The notes beneath the pieces were generated by a model. That model was not told the origin of the DNA, did no database searches, and saw only the letters and a program-made list of their open reading frames with translations. Below, one piece after another: positions 22,778 through 35,949 of a stretch of 64,000 nucleotides of DNA. The number at the start of each line of letters is the position of its first letter. Position 1 is the stretch's first letter. Source of the stretch: Selaginella moellendorffii (lineage: Eukaryota > Streptophyta > Lycopodiopsida > Selaginellales > Selaginellaceae); the NCBI RefSeq assembly GCF_000143415.4, contig NW_003314327.1, forward strand, positions 253,735 through 317,734, given 5' to 3'. Both the position numbers and the translations under genes were made by a program.

Positions 22778-24253
22778 ATGTTTCGTGTAGGGTTGCAAGT
22801 GGCCTCCAGATCTTTCTCGTCCGCGGCACCTGCTAAGGTAAGCTAGAAAAGATTTAAAAGTTTCTCACGGGCTCTATGATCAAACCCAGAAGCTCAAGGT
22901 TGTAGGAGTTTTCTACAAAGGAGGAGAGCATGCTGCCAAAAACCCCAAATTTATTGGGAATGTTGAGAATTGCCTGGGAATTCGGCAGTGGCTCGAGGAT
23001 CAGGGCCATGACTACATTGTGACTGATGACAAAGAGGGCCCAACTTGTGGTAATTTCTTGTTATAACATTTATTGGAGCACATAGCGACATTTTGATTCT
23101 GGTTTTGGTTTTGGCTAGAGCTGGAGAAACACATCCCAGACATGGATGTGCTAATCACCACACCATTCCATCCCGGCTACATGACTGCCGAGCGGATCCA
23201 AAAGGCCAAAAACCTCAAGCTAGCACTCACTGCAGGGATTGGCTCTGACCACATTGACTTGACGGCTGCCTCCAAGGCTGGCATCACAGTCGCAGAAGTC
23301 ACAGGTAGCTGACTGGGCTTTTCGACTCTGACCCGACCATCAAACACGGTCTTTGCATTGACGATCTCCCAGGGTCAAATGTGGTCTCGGTTGCGGAGGA
23401 CCAGCTCATGCGTGTCTTGATCCTTCTGCGCAACTATCAGAATGGGTGGACCCAAGTCAACGCTGGCGGCTGGGACGTTGCAGAGATCGTTTCAAAGGCC
23501 TACGATGTGCAAGGCAAAACCATTGGCAGTGTGGGAGCTGGAAGAATTGGGTACCATTTGCTCAAGCGTCTCAAGGTATTAGTTTTAACGAAGTCTTAAA
23601 GCTCGCCACCTTTGTTACATCCATGCAGGCGTTCGATTGCAACCTTTTGTATTACGATCGGGTGGCCATGCCCAGTGACAAGGAGAAAGAGACTGGGGCG
23701 ACGCGCGAGGCCGACTTGGACACAATGCTGGCCAAGTGTGACGCGGTGGTGATGAATGTGCCGCTGACTGAGAAAACCAGGTAATGATATATGCTGAAAG
23801 AAACGATCATACGTTAGTTTTCTTTGTGACATTTGTGACAGGGGATTCTTCAACAAGGACCGCATAAGCAAAATGAAGAGAGGTGCGGTTTTAGTGAACA
23901 ATGCGAGAGGAGCCCTCATGGATGCCAATGCGGTGGCGGAAGCGTGTAAATCTGGACACCTTGGAGGTCTCTCTTTTCTTCTATTTTTCTGCTGTGATTT
24001 TGTTTGATCTTGGGAACTTGATCTAGGCTACGGTGGCGATGTTTGGTACCCGCAGCCTCCTCCGAAAGATCACCCATGGCGATCCATGCCAAACAACGCA
24101 ATGACTCCTCACGTCTCTGGATCGACGCTCGACGCCCAGGCTCGCTACTCGGCCGGCGTCAAGGAGATGCTCCGCCGCTACTTTGTTAACGAGGAATTCC
24201 CTGCGGATTATTACATTGTCAAAGACGGCAAGATCGCACCCCAGTACTTATAA
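22778..24253 (+). CDS. FDH: NAD-dependent formate dehydrogenase, mitochondrial
   Basis: Seven exons (22778-22837, 22890-23049, 23119-23304, 23373-23575, 23629-23780, 23842-23966, 24027-24253) encode 370 residues. It oxidises formate to CO2 with NAD+. The first exon is a short Arg/Ser-rich presequence ([15 protein letters not shown]) fitting mitochondrial import. Catalytic features are intact: Asn138 in [10 protein letters not shown], the nucleotide loop GAGRIG (190-195), Asp in LLYYDR for NAD specificity, Arg276 in NNARGA, Gln305 in YPQPPP and His324 in TPHVSGS. The length equals that of other plant FDHs. The upstream 50 bp recur elsewhere in the window, so part of its promoter has been copied. 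Confidence 0.96.
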
Positions 24254-24274
24254 ATTCTCAAGTGATGCAAAAAC

Positions 24275-24360
24275 AAATAATAATAATAATAATAATAATA
24301 AGAAGAAGAAGAAGAAGAAGAAGAATAAGAAGAATAATAAGAATAAGATATTATTATTAT
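24275..24360. repeat. Trinucleotide microsatellite (TAA)n/(AGA)n
   Basis: An ATA/TAA run passes into an AGA/GAA run and back to TTA, directly 3' of the FDH stop codon. Confidence 0.9.
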
Positions 24361-24535
24361 GAATTCTCATATTTAAATTTAAATTAGTGTAAATAAACAG
24401 CCTTATCATACTTAAACCTCGGAATATCTGTTCAACAGAAAATGTGTCCTAGAATATGCTCGTGGTGTTTTAGACTGGCCATTCTTTCCCGGGCAACCGC
24501 TGGAAAGAGGGCGAGGGTGAGGGTGCCCCGCGGCT

Positions 24536-27500
24536 ATGGAGGATGACGAAGAGCGCGGCGGCCAGGCTCGGATTCTCCACGGCGATGTCAAGACCGCCTC
24601 GTTCCCGGTGCGCGCCAATGCGCTCATGGCGAAGAATCTCGTGTTCCAGGTAAATCTCCCAGCTGCATTCCAGGGTTTGGATTCTCAGATCTTCCGCAGC
24701 GGCGAAGCTGGAAGACGAATGCTTGCCTGGTCATGTTTCCGGCATTGCTGTGCTTGCTGCTGTTTGGGATCCAGAAGATCGTCGATACGCTGATGAGAGA
24801 GCCGGCATTTACCTGTGGGTGTATGTGTGTTCCAGTGTCATCGGGCGACTGTGAGACACGGTGTGGCGTGGAGTACTCGGACAATGTCCAAGCCGTGACT
24901 TGCCCAGTTCCATCGCCTTACAAGATCCCCGCGATGATGCAAATATCGAGGAGACCCTTTCAGGCTGTTAACTTTGGAGGGGAGTTCCCAGGTTTTCCTG
25001 ATCCATCGTGCCGGACGTTCTGGAGCTGTCCATACGTGTTTGTCTACACTGGGCAGAATCGATCCATCGCAGACCGTAAGTAGAGTTTTCTTTTTCTTGT
25101 TTTGGTCATGTAACTTCTATTGTTTCTTTTCCTTGCAGAAATCACGAACCAAATGCTGAATGACGAACTGGATCTCGGAAATCCGCTTTCTTCTCTTGTT
25201 CCAGTAAGTCTTTTTTTCTTGGAACTTTAGATTTCTTATGCTGATGAGGACGTGTGCTTAGCGGTTTGATACGTCCAGGCTAGTTTCAGAAGGCCGCCGC
25301 TTGCTTATTTCATGGAGCCAGGATTGCCCAACCATTTCTATGTGTTGCGTCGAGACTGCTCGAACTACAACGGCCAATGGATAGCTCCGTGTACGCAAGA
25401 ACATACTTTACATTTCTCAGGTTGCATAAGAATTGTTTATTTCTGTAGGCATTCCCACGCTTTTGCTGTGGCGGGAAGATAGACGGATCATAGACAAGGA
25501 AATTTACAGAGGCTACATGAAAGGAAACGAACACAGATGGATCAATGAGATTCCTGCAGGTAAGATTTATAGTTTTCATGTGATGCCTCTAGAGCTACCT
25601 TGCTAAAACTTGCAGCGTATGACCTTCAAAGCACGAGCTTGCAGAAGCTCGATGTAAATATCTTCTATAACGCAACATATGCTGGTGACATTCGAATGGA
25701 ATTCCCAGGAATACTTCGAGTTGCTCGTAGCCTGAATCTGGTATGTTCCTTTCCCGGTTGTAATTGTCCTTCATTCACGAGTTTTGAGTTTTGCAGGTCA
25801 CAGAGGCCTTTCTAAAAACTATCCTGGGTTCAGTTGCTCGGTTGCCACTGCTGTTTATAAAGGAGATGCCAAAGCCAGAGACGAGATATGTTTTAGATTT
25901 TTCTTCGTTGCTTGGTCCCCTTTTTTACATGTGGGTTGTCCAGCTTCTACTTCCAGTAAGTACGCTCGGTTAATATTCTTTTGAACTCTTTGACGATAAG
26001 AGACGAAGGCTCATTTTGCAGGTGATGCTGACTTACCTGGTTTATGAGAAAGAACGAAACCTTCGTATGATGATGAAGATGCATGGTCTGGGAGATGGTC
26101 CATACTGGCTCATTACATACGCTTATTTCCTTGCGCTTTCAACCTTGTATATTATTTGCTTCATTTTGTTTGGCTCACTTGTCGGTATGGTTTTCCTGAT
26201 TTCATTCACTGGAACGTGAATCACTGTGGCAGGCTTGCAGTTTTTTCGGCTCAACGACTACTCTCTTCAGTTTACTTTTTACATGGTGTATATGAACTTG
26301 CAAATAGCTTTATCCTTCTTTGGCGCCACACTGTTCTCTCGAGTCAGCACAGCCACAGGTATGTCGGTGCAAACATTTGTTACTCTGCTATTTACCTTCG
26401 GATGCGCAATGCAGTTTGCGGGTACCTGTATGTTTTTGCCTTCGGGTTGCTAGGAGCTTTTCTCTTCCAAAATTATGTCGAGGACGTGCATACTAGCAGT
26501 ACGCGTTTGCCATTGTGCTTTCTGGTGTATTTTCTTATTGTTACTTGGTTTTAGGAGTGTTTATATTCTTGTTGGAACTATTACCTGGTTTTTCTCTTTA
26601 TCGCGGCCTCTATGAATTTGCACAGTATGCATTGGTCGGTGGGAAACAAGGAACTCATGGCATGCGCTGGAAAAATATCCACGATCGCGAGAATGCCTTC
26701 AAGCAGGTTGTTACAATAATGGCAGTCGAGTTACCGATCTTTACGATTTTAGCATTATATCTAGATCAAGTAGTTTCATCTGGAAGCGGGTTGAAGAGGC
26801 ACCCTTTGTTTTTCGTGAAGCGATATTTTCCCAGGCCTCAAGAAAATATTATTTCTCGAGTGTCTGAAGAAGGCGAACAAAAGCCAGATATTGCGAGAGA
26901 GGTATCTGCTTACAAAGTTGTGAGAGTACTTGCTTAATGCTTTTCTTGATAGGTACAAACTGTGCAAAGCTTAAGGGATGGGAATACGTCACTCTATTCG
27001 GTAGTTTGTGATGATCTGAAGAAAGTTTATATCGGGAAGGATGGCGGTCTTAGTAAATATGCTGTGCGCGGTTTATCATTGGCTATAGAGCGCGGAGAGT
27101 GTTTTGGGATGCTGGGACCAAATGGTGCAGGGAAGACGTCGAGTATCAACATGGTGACCTTTCTTTTCTTTTCACTCGATGTGAAGCTGTATATAACGTT
27201 CCTGCAGATGATTGGATTCCTTACACCTTCGTCTGGAAAAGTATATATCGATGGCGGGGACATTTCCAAAGACATGGATAAGCTGTACGCGGTCATGGGA
27301 GTTTGTCCTCAGCACGAGTAAGGTGTTCAGTAACTAGTGCTCTCTAACATTTCCTCGTTACTTTGGCAGTCTGATATGGGAACTATTGACTGGACGAGAG
27401 CATCTCCTCTTTTATGGCAGGCTAAAGAGCTTGAAAGGGTCTGCGCTTGAAAATGTGCGTATGTAACTGCTTAGTTCTATGCTTAATAACTCGTTGTTCT

Positions 27501-28282
27501 CTGCAGGCTGTGCAAGCGTCGTTGAAGAGCGTGGGCCTTTTTAATGGAGGTGTTGGCGACAAGAAAGCTGGGACATACAGTGGTGGGATGAAACGCCGGT
27601 TGAGTGTAGCTATATCCTTGATAGGAAATCCAAAGGTGAATGCCATCTCAGCACGATCACTAAACTTTCCTTGTTTCTGTGAAGGTTGTTTACATGGACG
27701 AGCCTAGTACAGGATTGGATCCAGCCTCGAGGAGGACACTCTGGAACGTGATAAGACAGGCCAAAGAAGACAGGGCCATCGTACTTACAAGTAATCTCTT
27801 TTGTTAACATGTATATTGTGCCTTAACTCTCCAGTACTCTCATTGCAGCGCATTCTATGGAGGAGGCAGAAGCACTATGCGACCGGATCGGAATTTTTGT
27901 CGAAGGAAAACTACAGTGCATCGGCAGCTCCAACGATGTAAGCGGTGCACGAATTTGTTTTTCCTCTTTTCAACGCCACGAGTGTGACTTCCAGCTCAAA
28001 TCGAGATACGGTGGCTCATACACTTTTACAGTCACGACGAGCCCGTCCAAGGAGCTGGAGGTGGTGGGGCTGGTTCACACTTGGTCACCTCGAGGAAAGA
28101 GAACATACAACCTTTCCGGCACGCAGAAATTTCAGCTACCGAAGGAAGGCGTGGAGCTGTCACGGGTGTTTAGAGACACAGAGAACGCGAAAGAGACGCT
28201 CGAGCTACAAGCGTGGGGCCTGGCGGACACAACCCTGGAGGACGTGTTCATCAAAGTGATGAAGGAGCTCAAGCAGATGTGA
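24536..28282 (+). CDS. ABCA-type half-size ABC transporter, copy 1 (intact)
   Basis: Eighteen exons, starting 24536-24649 and 24700-25075 and ending 27995-28282, encode 928 residues with every phase closing. Order: short cytosolic N-terminus, first membrane helix (LLCLLLFGIQKIV), a cysteine-rich extracytosolic loop (CGCMCVP, CETRCG), a cluster of membrane helices (about 270-570), then one nucleotide-binding domain: Walker A GPNGAGKT (648-655), signature YSGGMKRR (SGG 750-752), Walker [14 protein letters not shown] (from 769) and H-loop His805. This is the plant ABCA3-12 (ATH) half-transporter design, acting as a dimer, often in lipid movement. Walker A reads GKTSSIN where copy 2 has GKTTSIN. 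It heads a tandem array with two broken copies and copy 2 at 31332. Confidence 0.93.
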
Positions 28283-28459
28283 TGGAGAAGAAGGTCGTGG
28301 GGGTGTTTGAATACGAATATCCGCTTGTACATGGCGGTTCACGATTGCGGGAACCTCAACGGTGGATCTTCATTTTTTCCTGGGTGCATGACCAATGAGG
28401 CTTAGTGCTTCTCTCGAGATCCAGCTCGTGGAAGACGCGGGAAACGCAGGATCAAAGCG

Positions 28460-30475
28460 ATGCCGCTGCCGGAGACACAGTCGGAATGGCCTGCTGCTAC
28501 ATTCTCAACTCAAGCCAATGCGTTACTTCGCAAAAATCTAGTTTTCCAGGTAAAGTTTCGATTTTACTTGACAGCGCGCCTGAGTTTTTTTCTTTCTTCC
28601 GTCGAACCATGAATTCCGATTTCCAGAGACGGCGATGGCTGCTAGTGCTCCTCCCGGGGCTGCTGTGCGTTTGCGCTTTGCAATGCAAAAGATAATTGAC
28701 TTCGAGAACAACAAAGCCTCCAACAAGTGTGGCTGCGCTTGCGTGCCTCGCAACGATTCCAGCGGCTCTTGTGACAGAGTCTGGCATTGAGTATTCCACC
28801 GACAGGCAGGCGCTCACTTGCTCGGTTCCGTCGCCTCCGGAGGCCCCGGCCATGCTTTAAGTCCCAGATGCAAGATACCGAGCCGTCAACTTTGAAGGGA
28901 AGTTTCCTGGATTCCCAGATGTGACTCCGGATCTTGCGATTTAGTGCTCCTGTACACTGGGAGGAATCGATCATTGGCCGACAGTTAGTAGACGATCGAG
29001 AGATTGATTTCAGCTGACCAAAGATTTGATTGTCGCTTGTGCAGCACTGACGGATTATTTACTGAGCAATGGCTTCAATGCGTCTGCTGATCCCATCTTG
29101 TCAACTATCGTGCCGGTATATTTACGTTTTTCTTTTCACGGCAGCCAAGTATCTCACTTCATTGTCTTGGCCGCCAGGGAATATCTAGAAAAGTTCCATT
29201 GTCTTACTTTTTGGAGTCAATTTCCTGCACACAAGCTCTACAGAAGCTGGATCTCCTTGTCTACTACAACTCAAGCTATAGAGGCGATGTTGTCCGTATT
29301 CTTCGGGTTGCTCGAAGCATGAATATAGTAAGCTCTCTAAGCTTCTCACGTTTTGGATTAATTTTTTCACTTGCAGGCTGTTTCTCAGCGTTTCTGAAAC
29401 GTTGCTTGGCAGCTGCCTTCGGCTTTTCGGAAAGAAATGCCGAAGAAACTATTTATAAACCTCACAGTCCCTCTCTTTTATATGTGGGTGGTACAGCTTC
29501 TATTTCCGGTAAGTTAACAGTCCATAGTACTTATATGCTTAGCTCTGTGGCTTTTGCAAGCGTAGGTGATTTTGATCTCCTTGGTTTATGAGAAAGAACG
29601 AAGGCTTCGAATGATGATGAAAATGCATCGATTAGGAGACGACCCCTACTGGTTTCCATGTTGTAGTTCTTTTTCATGATTTTTGGCTATGCCATCGGTA
29701 AGCTCATTTGCATCTGCAATATTCCGCTTGACGACCATCCTTTTCTAGGCTTAACTTTTTCAAAAAAAACTGTTACAGCATACAGTTTATAGTTTACTTT
29801 GTCTACATGAACATGCGAATAGCTATGGCTTTTCTGGCGACGAGACTGTTTTCGGATGTTTTGACTGCCACAGGTCAAGTTCTTTCCTTTTCATAGTTTG
29901 CGGGTACTTGTACGTTTTTGGGTTCGGGCTGTTAGGAACGTTTCTCATGGTGGTATATCGAGGACAACTATTAGCAGTAAGTGAACGCATGAAGATTATT
30001 TCAATCCAACTTCTGTCTTTTTTAAAAATTGTCTCAGGAAAGATATCTCTGCGACCGAAATACTTCCTCCCTATACGTATTCTCGCAGTAAGCGTTGCCG
30101 GGATCGAGGACTGGTACAAAGGGAATGGAATGGAAGGACCTCGATAATGGATTGCGGGAGATTCTTCGAATGAATTATTTTCCTAGTTCTGGCACATTAC
30201 CTGGATAAAGTGATTGCTTCGGGGTACGGGCTGAAGAGAAGGCCATTGTTTTTTCCACAAGTCGGCAGCTGCAGCCAGACAATCTAAGCAGGCCAGATGT
30301 TGCAAACGAGGTATGTATCTCTTCAACATGAAACGTGCCTGACCTTTGCGTTATGTAGAGAGCAATCGTTACCATCAAGGTGGAAAGAACGGCTGGGCAT
30401 CCAAGCGTGGGGATTGGCAGATACCACGCTAGAAGATGTTTTCATCAAATTAGCAAACAACATTCAAACTGGCTG
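28460..30475 (+). pseudogene. Broken ABCA copy A
   Basis: Exon 1 is still open (ATG at 28460, [16 protein letters not shown]) and resembles copy 2 at 31332. Exon 2 has a single-base loss that ends the frame after LLCV, and further stops replace codons in the cysteine loop. Membrane-domain exons remain in pieces ([32 protein letters not shown]) with internal deletions. Exon 12 is truncated and joined directly to exon 18 ([20 protein letters not shown]), so the whole ATP-binding core (exons 12-17) is gone. Confidence 0.85.
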
Positions 30476-31232
30476 TAAGGCGGAAACCTGGAATACTTCG
30501 AGTTGCATGAATCTGGTATGTTTCTTTCCCGGTTGTAATTTCCCTGCATTGACGAGTTTTGCCAGGAGATGAGAGACGTGATATGTTTTAGATTTTTCTT
30601 CGTTGTTTTCTACTTATGGGTTGACATCCAGCTTCTGCTTCCAATAAGTACGCTCGTTTAGTAATCTATTTGCATGTTTGACGATAAGAGATTTTGCAGG
30701 TGATGCCGATTGCGAGAAGAACGAAACCTTCGTACATGGATGATCCATAAATCTTGTATAGTATTTGTTCGGCTCTCTTGTCGGTAAGGTTTTCCTGATT
30801 TCAGTCACTGGAATGTGAATCACTGTGGCAGGCTTGCAGTTTTTTCGCTCACTCTCTTCAGTTTAATTCTTACATGGTGTATATGAACTTGCAAAATAGT
30901 TTTATCCTTCGTTGGCGCAACACTGTTTTTTCAAGTTAGCACAGCCAGAGGTATGTAGATGCAAACATTTGTTACTGTGCTATTTACCTTCGGATGAGCT
31001 ATGCAGTTTGCGGGTACTTGTGTGTTTTTACCTTCGGGATGTTTGTACTTGTATGTCCAGCTCAAATCGAGATACGGCAGCTTGTTCACTTTCACAATCA
31101 CGACGAGCCCGTGAGGCCGTGGGGGTGTTTGAATCCGAATATCCGCTCGCGCGTACGGCTCACGTTTTGCGGGAACTCAACGGTGGATCTTCATTGACTA
31201 CGAGGCAGCCGAAGTTTCGTTCTTGGGGGGCA
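30476..31232 (+). pseudogene. Broken ABCA copy B (scrap of copy 1)
   Basis: Short blocks correspond to copy 1 exons 6-10 and 18 and even to its 3' flank (the GTTTGAATACGAATATCCGC region at 28306-28380 recurs at 31127-31200). They are shortened and frame-broken. It lies between broken copy A and the intact copy 2 and shows that the array grew by unequal exchange including flanking DNA. Confidence 0.8.
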
Positions 31233-31331
31233 TGACCGAGTGAAGGATTTGGGGGCGATTGAAAAGTCGGGCCTTAGGGCTTCTCTCGAGCTCCAGCTCG
31301 TGGAAGACGCGGGAAACGCTGGATCAGGGCG

Positions 31332-34300
31332 ATGCCGGGGGGTGCCGTGCTGGAGACGCAGTCGGAATTGCCTGCTGCTACATTCTCGACGCAAGCCAAT
31401 GCGTTGCTTCGCAAAAATCTAGTTTTCCAGGTAGGAGTTTCGAGCTTTTTCTTTCTTTCGGCGAGCTTCTTCGAACGATTTTATTGATTTCCAGAGGCGA
31501 CGATGGAAAACCAGCTTGCTGCTGGTGCTTTTCCCGGGGCTGCTGTGCGTTTTTCTGTTCACGATGCAAAAGATCATCGACTCCGAGAACAACAAAGCCT
31601 CCAACAAGTGCGGCTGCGCTTGCGTGCCTCGCAACGATTCCAGCGGCGCTTGCGACACGGTCTGCGGCGTTCAATATTCCACCGACAGGCAGGCGCTCAC
31701 TTGCTCGGTTCCGTCGCCTCCGGAGGTCCCGGCCATGCTTCAAGTCCCAGATGCAAGATACCGAGCCGTCAACTTTGAAGGAAAGTTTCCTGGATTCCCA
31801 GATCCACGATGCCGTGACTCCGGATCTTGCGATTTCGTGTTCCTGTACACTGGAGGGAATCGATCATTAGCCGACGGTTAGTAGACGATCGAGTGAGTGA
31901 TTCTAGTCTGACGAAAAGTTTTATTCTCGCTTGTGCAGCACTGACGAGTAATTTACTAAGCGACGACTTCGATGCTTCTCCCGATCCCATGTCCATCTTG
32001 TCTACTATCGTGCCGGTATGTTATGTTTTTCTTCTCAAGGCTGCCAAGCATCTCACTTCATTGTCTTGGCGGCCAGGGAACATCCAGAAAAGTTCCATTC
32101 TCTTACTTTTTGGAAGACGCATTGACAAAAAACTTCAGCATTTTGTTGCGTGACTGCACGAACGCCATGGGAATTCCATGTAACCCTTTCTTTTTTTCTC
32201 TTCTATTGTTTTTGTGATCAAGAATGGTTTCAGGTGTTCCAACCGATATGGTTTGGAGGGACTCTAAGCAATTGATCGAAGAGGATATCTATGACGGCTA
32301 CAGAAGAGCGAACCCTGAAAGGTTCATAAATGAAATAACTTTGGGTGAGGCGCTGGTGTTCTTTGTTCGTAGTACTAATACACGAATACACTTTCACCAC
32401 GTAGCTTACAACTTCCTGGACACAAGTTCTCAGAATCTGGATCTCGTTGTCTACTACAACTCAAGCTATAGAGGCAACGTTGCAAGTAATGCTAATTCGG
32501 TTCTTCTTCGGGTTGCTCGAAGCATGAATATAGTAAGCTCTCTAAGCTTCTCACCTTTTGGATTAATTTTGTCACTTGCAGGCTGCTTCATCGTTTCTGA
32601 AAATGTTGCTTGGTCCTTCAACACAGCTGCCTTTTGCTTTTATGAAAGAAATGCCGAAGCAAGAATCAAAACTACTGATAAACTTCACACTGTTGCTTGG
32701 CCCTCTCTTTTATATGTGGGTGGTGCAGCTTTTATTTCCGGTAAGCTAACAGTCCATGAGTACTTATATGCTTTGCTCTGTGGCTTTTTACAACTGCAGG
32801 TGATTTTGGTCTCTTTAGTTTATGAGAAAGAACGAAGGCTTCGAATGATGATGAAAATGCATGGTTTAGGAGACGGCCCCTACTGGTTTATCAACTACGT
32901 TTACTTCCTTGCCTTTTCGATATTGTACATACTCTTTCTCATGATATTTGGTGCTGCCATCGGTAAGTTCATTTTCATCTGCGGTATTCTAGTTGACGAG
33001 CATGCTTTTCCAGGCTTGGACTTCTTCAGACAGAACAGTTACAGCATACAGTTTGTATTCTACTTTGTCTACATGAACTTGCAAATAGCTATGGCTTTTC
33101 TTGGGACGGCACTATTTTCACATGCTTTGACTGCCACAGGTTTGATAGTTTCATGTTTTTGTACTTTTCTCTCAAGCTCTTTACTTTCATAGTTTGCGGT
33201 TACTTGTACGTTTTTGGGTCCGGGCTGTTAGGATCGTTTCTCATGGAAAACTATATCGAGGACACGAATATTAGCAGTAAGTGAACGTTTGTAGATTTTT
33301 TCATCATAAATTTTCCTGGTTTGAACGTTTCTCAGGAAAGATTATCTTTGCGACCGAAATACTTCCTGGTTTCGCTCTCCATCGTGGCCTATATGAATTC
33401 TCGCAGTATGCGTTGCTGGGATCAAGTGCTGGTGAAAAGGGAATGGAATGGAGGAACCTTGCAGACCACGATAATGGATTGCGGCAGGTTCTTGCAATAA
33501 TGCTCGTCGAGTGGATTATTTTCCTGGTTCTTGCACAATACCTGGATAAAGTGATTGCTTCCGGGTGCGGGTTGAAGAGAAGGCCATTGTTTTTCTTGGA
33601 AAGGTTTTTCCAAAAGTCGGCAACTGTAGCAAGTGATACAGATGATATAAGCAGACCCGACGTTGCAAATGAGGTATGTATCTCTTCGACATGAAAAGTA
33701 CCTGATCTTTGCGTTACGTAGAGAGCAATTGTTGAGACGTTAAGGACTGCTAGCAATTCATCCTTTGCTATCATATGTGACGACTTGAAAAAGATATACG
33801 CTGGTAAAGATGGAAATCCGGATAACTACGCAGTTCGAAGTTTGTCGCTGGCTATACGGCGTGGAGAATGCTTTGGTATGCTAGGTCCAAATGGTGCTGG
33901 AAAGACTACTAGCATCAACATGGTAAGAATTTCCATTTTCATATCGCGAAAAAGACTGACTTTGCTATTCCGATAGATGATTGGGTTTTTGACTCCATCC
34001 TCAGGAAAAGCATTTGTTGCGGGATTGGATATTTCCAAAGACATGGATAAAATCTACACAGTTATGGGTGTCTGCCCTCAACACAAGTAATAACTGAAGA
34101 AGACTTCCTTTTTTCCCTTTTATTGGTGTAACTTGAATTTATTTTTCTCCAGTTTGCTATGGGGATCACTGACTGGAAGGGAGCATCTTCTATTTTATGG
34201 ACGCCTAAAGAATCTCAAGGGTGCTGCTCTGGACTCCGTATGTGTTTGATTTTCCATTTCCTACCTGCACTCATTTTTTCGGATGTTATCAGGCCGTGGA

Positions 34301-35052
34301 AACATCTCTGAAAAATGTAAATCTCTTCTATGATGGGGTGGGAGACAGAAGAGCAGGGACATATAGCGGGGGAATGAAAAGACGGCTCAGCGTGGCCATT
34401 TCTCTCATTGGACATTCAAAAGTACGTATACACCTTGAAAACTCCGACTGAAAAACTAAAGCGTTGTGGCAGGCGGTTTATATGGATGAGCCAAGCACCG
34501 GATTGGATCCTGCCTCACGAAGGACGCTATGGAACGCTATCAAGAAGGCAAAGCAAGATCGTGCTATCATATTAACGAGTAAGTGATTCTTCAAGATTCG
34601 CGAGAGAGGGATTGTTATCGCTTGTTGTTTTGCAGCACATTCAATGGAAGAGGCAGAAGCCTTGTGCGATCGCGTTGGTATTTTCGTGAAAGGTCAGCTC
34701 CAGTGCATTGGCAACACGAGAGAGGTGAGTGAAAAAGAGAGCTCTCACTTTGTTTCATCAATTTTCTTTCCTCCAGCTCAAGTCCAGATATGGTGGCACT
34801 TACGTCTTCACTGTGACTGGCGACCCCTCGAAGGAGCAAGAAGTGGGAAATCTGGTGCGCGAGTGGTCGAGTGGTGCAAAACAGGTTTACAACCTCTCTG
34901 GCACTCAAAAGTTTGAGATACCGAAGGACGACGTGAAGATAGCTAAGGTGTTTAGAGAAGTCGGCGAGTGGAAAGAGCGGCTGGGCATCCAAGCGTGGGG
35001 ATTGACAGATACCACTCTAGAAGATGTTTTCATCAAAGTAGCGACCAATTAA
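31332..35052 (+). CDS. ABCA-type half-size ABC transporter, copy 2 (intact)
   Basis: Eighteen exons from 31332-31430 to 34777-35052 encode 921 residues; every intron sits at the same place and phase as in copy 1. Features: [17 protein letters not shown]-terminus, first helix [12 protein letters not shown], cysteine loop (CGCACVP, CDTVCGV), membrane domain, Walker [11 protein letters not shown] (from 645), signature YSGGMKRR, Walker [14 protein letters not shown] and H-loop [11 protein letters not shown]. The C-terminal block [19 protein letters not shown] is typical of plant ABCA half transporters. It is likely a membrane lipid or hydrophobic-compound transporter working as a dimer; the substrate is unknown. 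It is distinct enough from copy 1 to be an older duplicate. Confidence 0.93.
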
Positions 35053-35199
35053 ACGAGAAAGAAAAAGATCACATGACTTGTGCACAGGCTTAAAGGAAGA
35101 CCGATGATCGTCGAATATGCCCGAGGCCAAAAATAACAAGCGCGATTAGAATCAATGATCGTCAAAATGACCAAAGGTTTATCGTCAAGCCCGAGCTGG

Positions 35200-35640
35200 G
35201 AACACAAGGGAATTCCATCATGGAAGGCATTGTGGTCGGATCCACCAATGAACCGCCGGTTTCACACCCAATCCTTCCACCAACAGTCCGCTGGAAAGAT
35301 GAAAAGTAGTTGTGAGTATACACAAAGAACGAAAACCAAGAGGATTCACCTGAGATGTCTGTCTTGTTCCTCAGCCTCTGGAGCACAAGTCTAGCTTCCA
35401 ATGAACTGCGGCAGCGTGGACAGCGTCTCACGTATCTCCGGAGGAGCAGTCTCGGCAATGTATCACTGTCACTGCGATGCCGAGACCCGAGCCGACCAGC
35501 AACCTTGACAAGATCAGCACGGCGACCACAGCATGATCGCAGAGCTCGTGGTGTAGAAAACCGCCGAAACGATGAGAATAGCTCGCTGGCCCAGCCACGA
35601 TCCAGGCCCCGAGCTAAGGAGAGCTGCGACGGGCTCCACC
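35200..35640 (-). pseudogene. Tonoplast monosaccharide transporter (TMT/MSSP) fragment
   Basis: On the minus strand GQRAILIVSAVFYTTSSAI followed by MLWSP matches the second helix region of tonoplast sugar transporters, then, out of frame, a helix with VLILSRLL, then LQRLRNKTDISGE and LLVEGLGV, which belong to the large central loop of the same proteins. Most of the protein is missing and frames shift several times. Confidence 0.5.
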
Positions 35641-35949
35641 GAAGACCAAGAACAAAGGTTCGTCGTTTCTCGAGAATGGATCCAGCCAGCACGTTTTGTA
35701 TACACTGGAAGTCTCGTGGATCGCCAAACCTCTGCTCAAATCCGATCCAACACACAGCAGCTTCTCACAAGCCAGTAGTCTCCTTTTGGAAACCTCATCA
35801 ATGTGGCTCCCAGCAGCAATCGTGCTACGAGTCCAACGTCGAGAAAGGCGAGGGGATTTCGAAGAAGGTGGGGTGGTGGGAGAGATTGAGGAGCTCTTAA
35901 CTCCACTGCTGTGACAATGTGCAAGCTCAAAGTTGGCAGCATGATGGGA

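Noticed and set aside
24536-35052. Considered a single giant full-length ABCA gene
   Set aside because: Each intact copy has its own start, one ATP-binding domain and a stop, with broken copies between.
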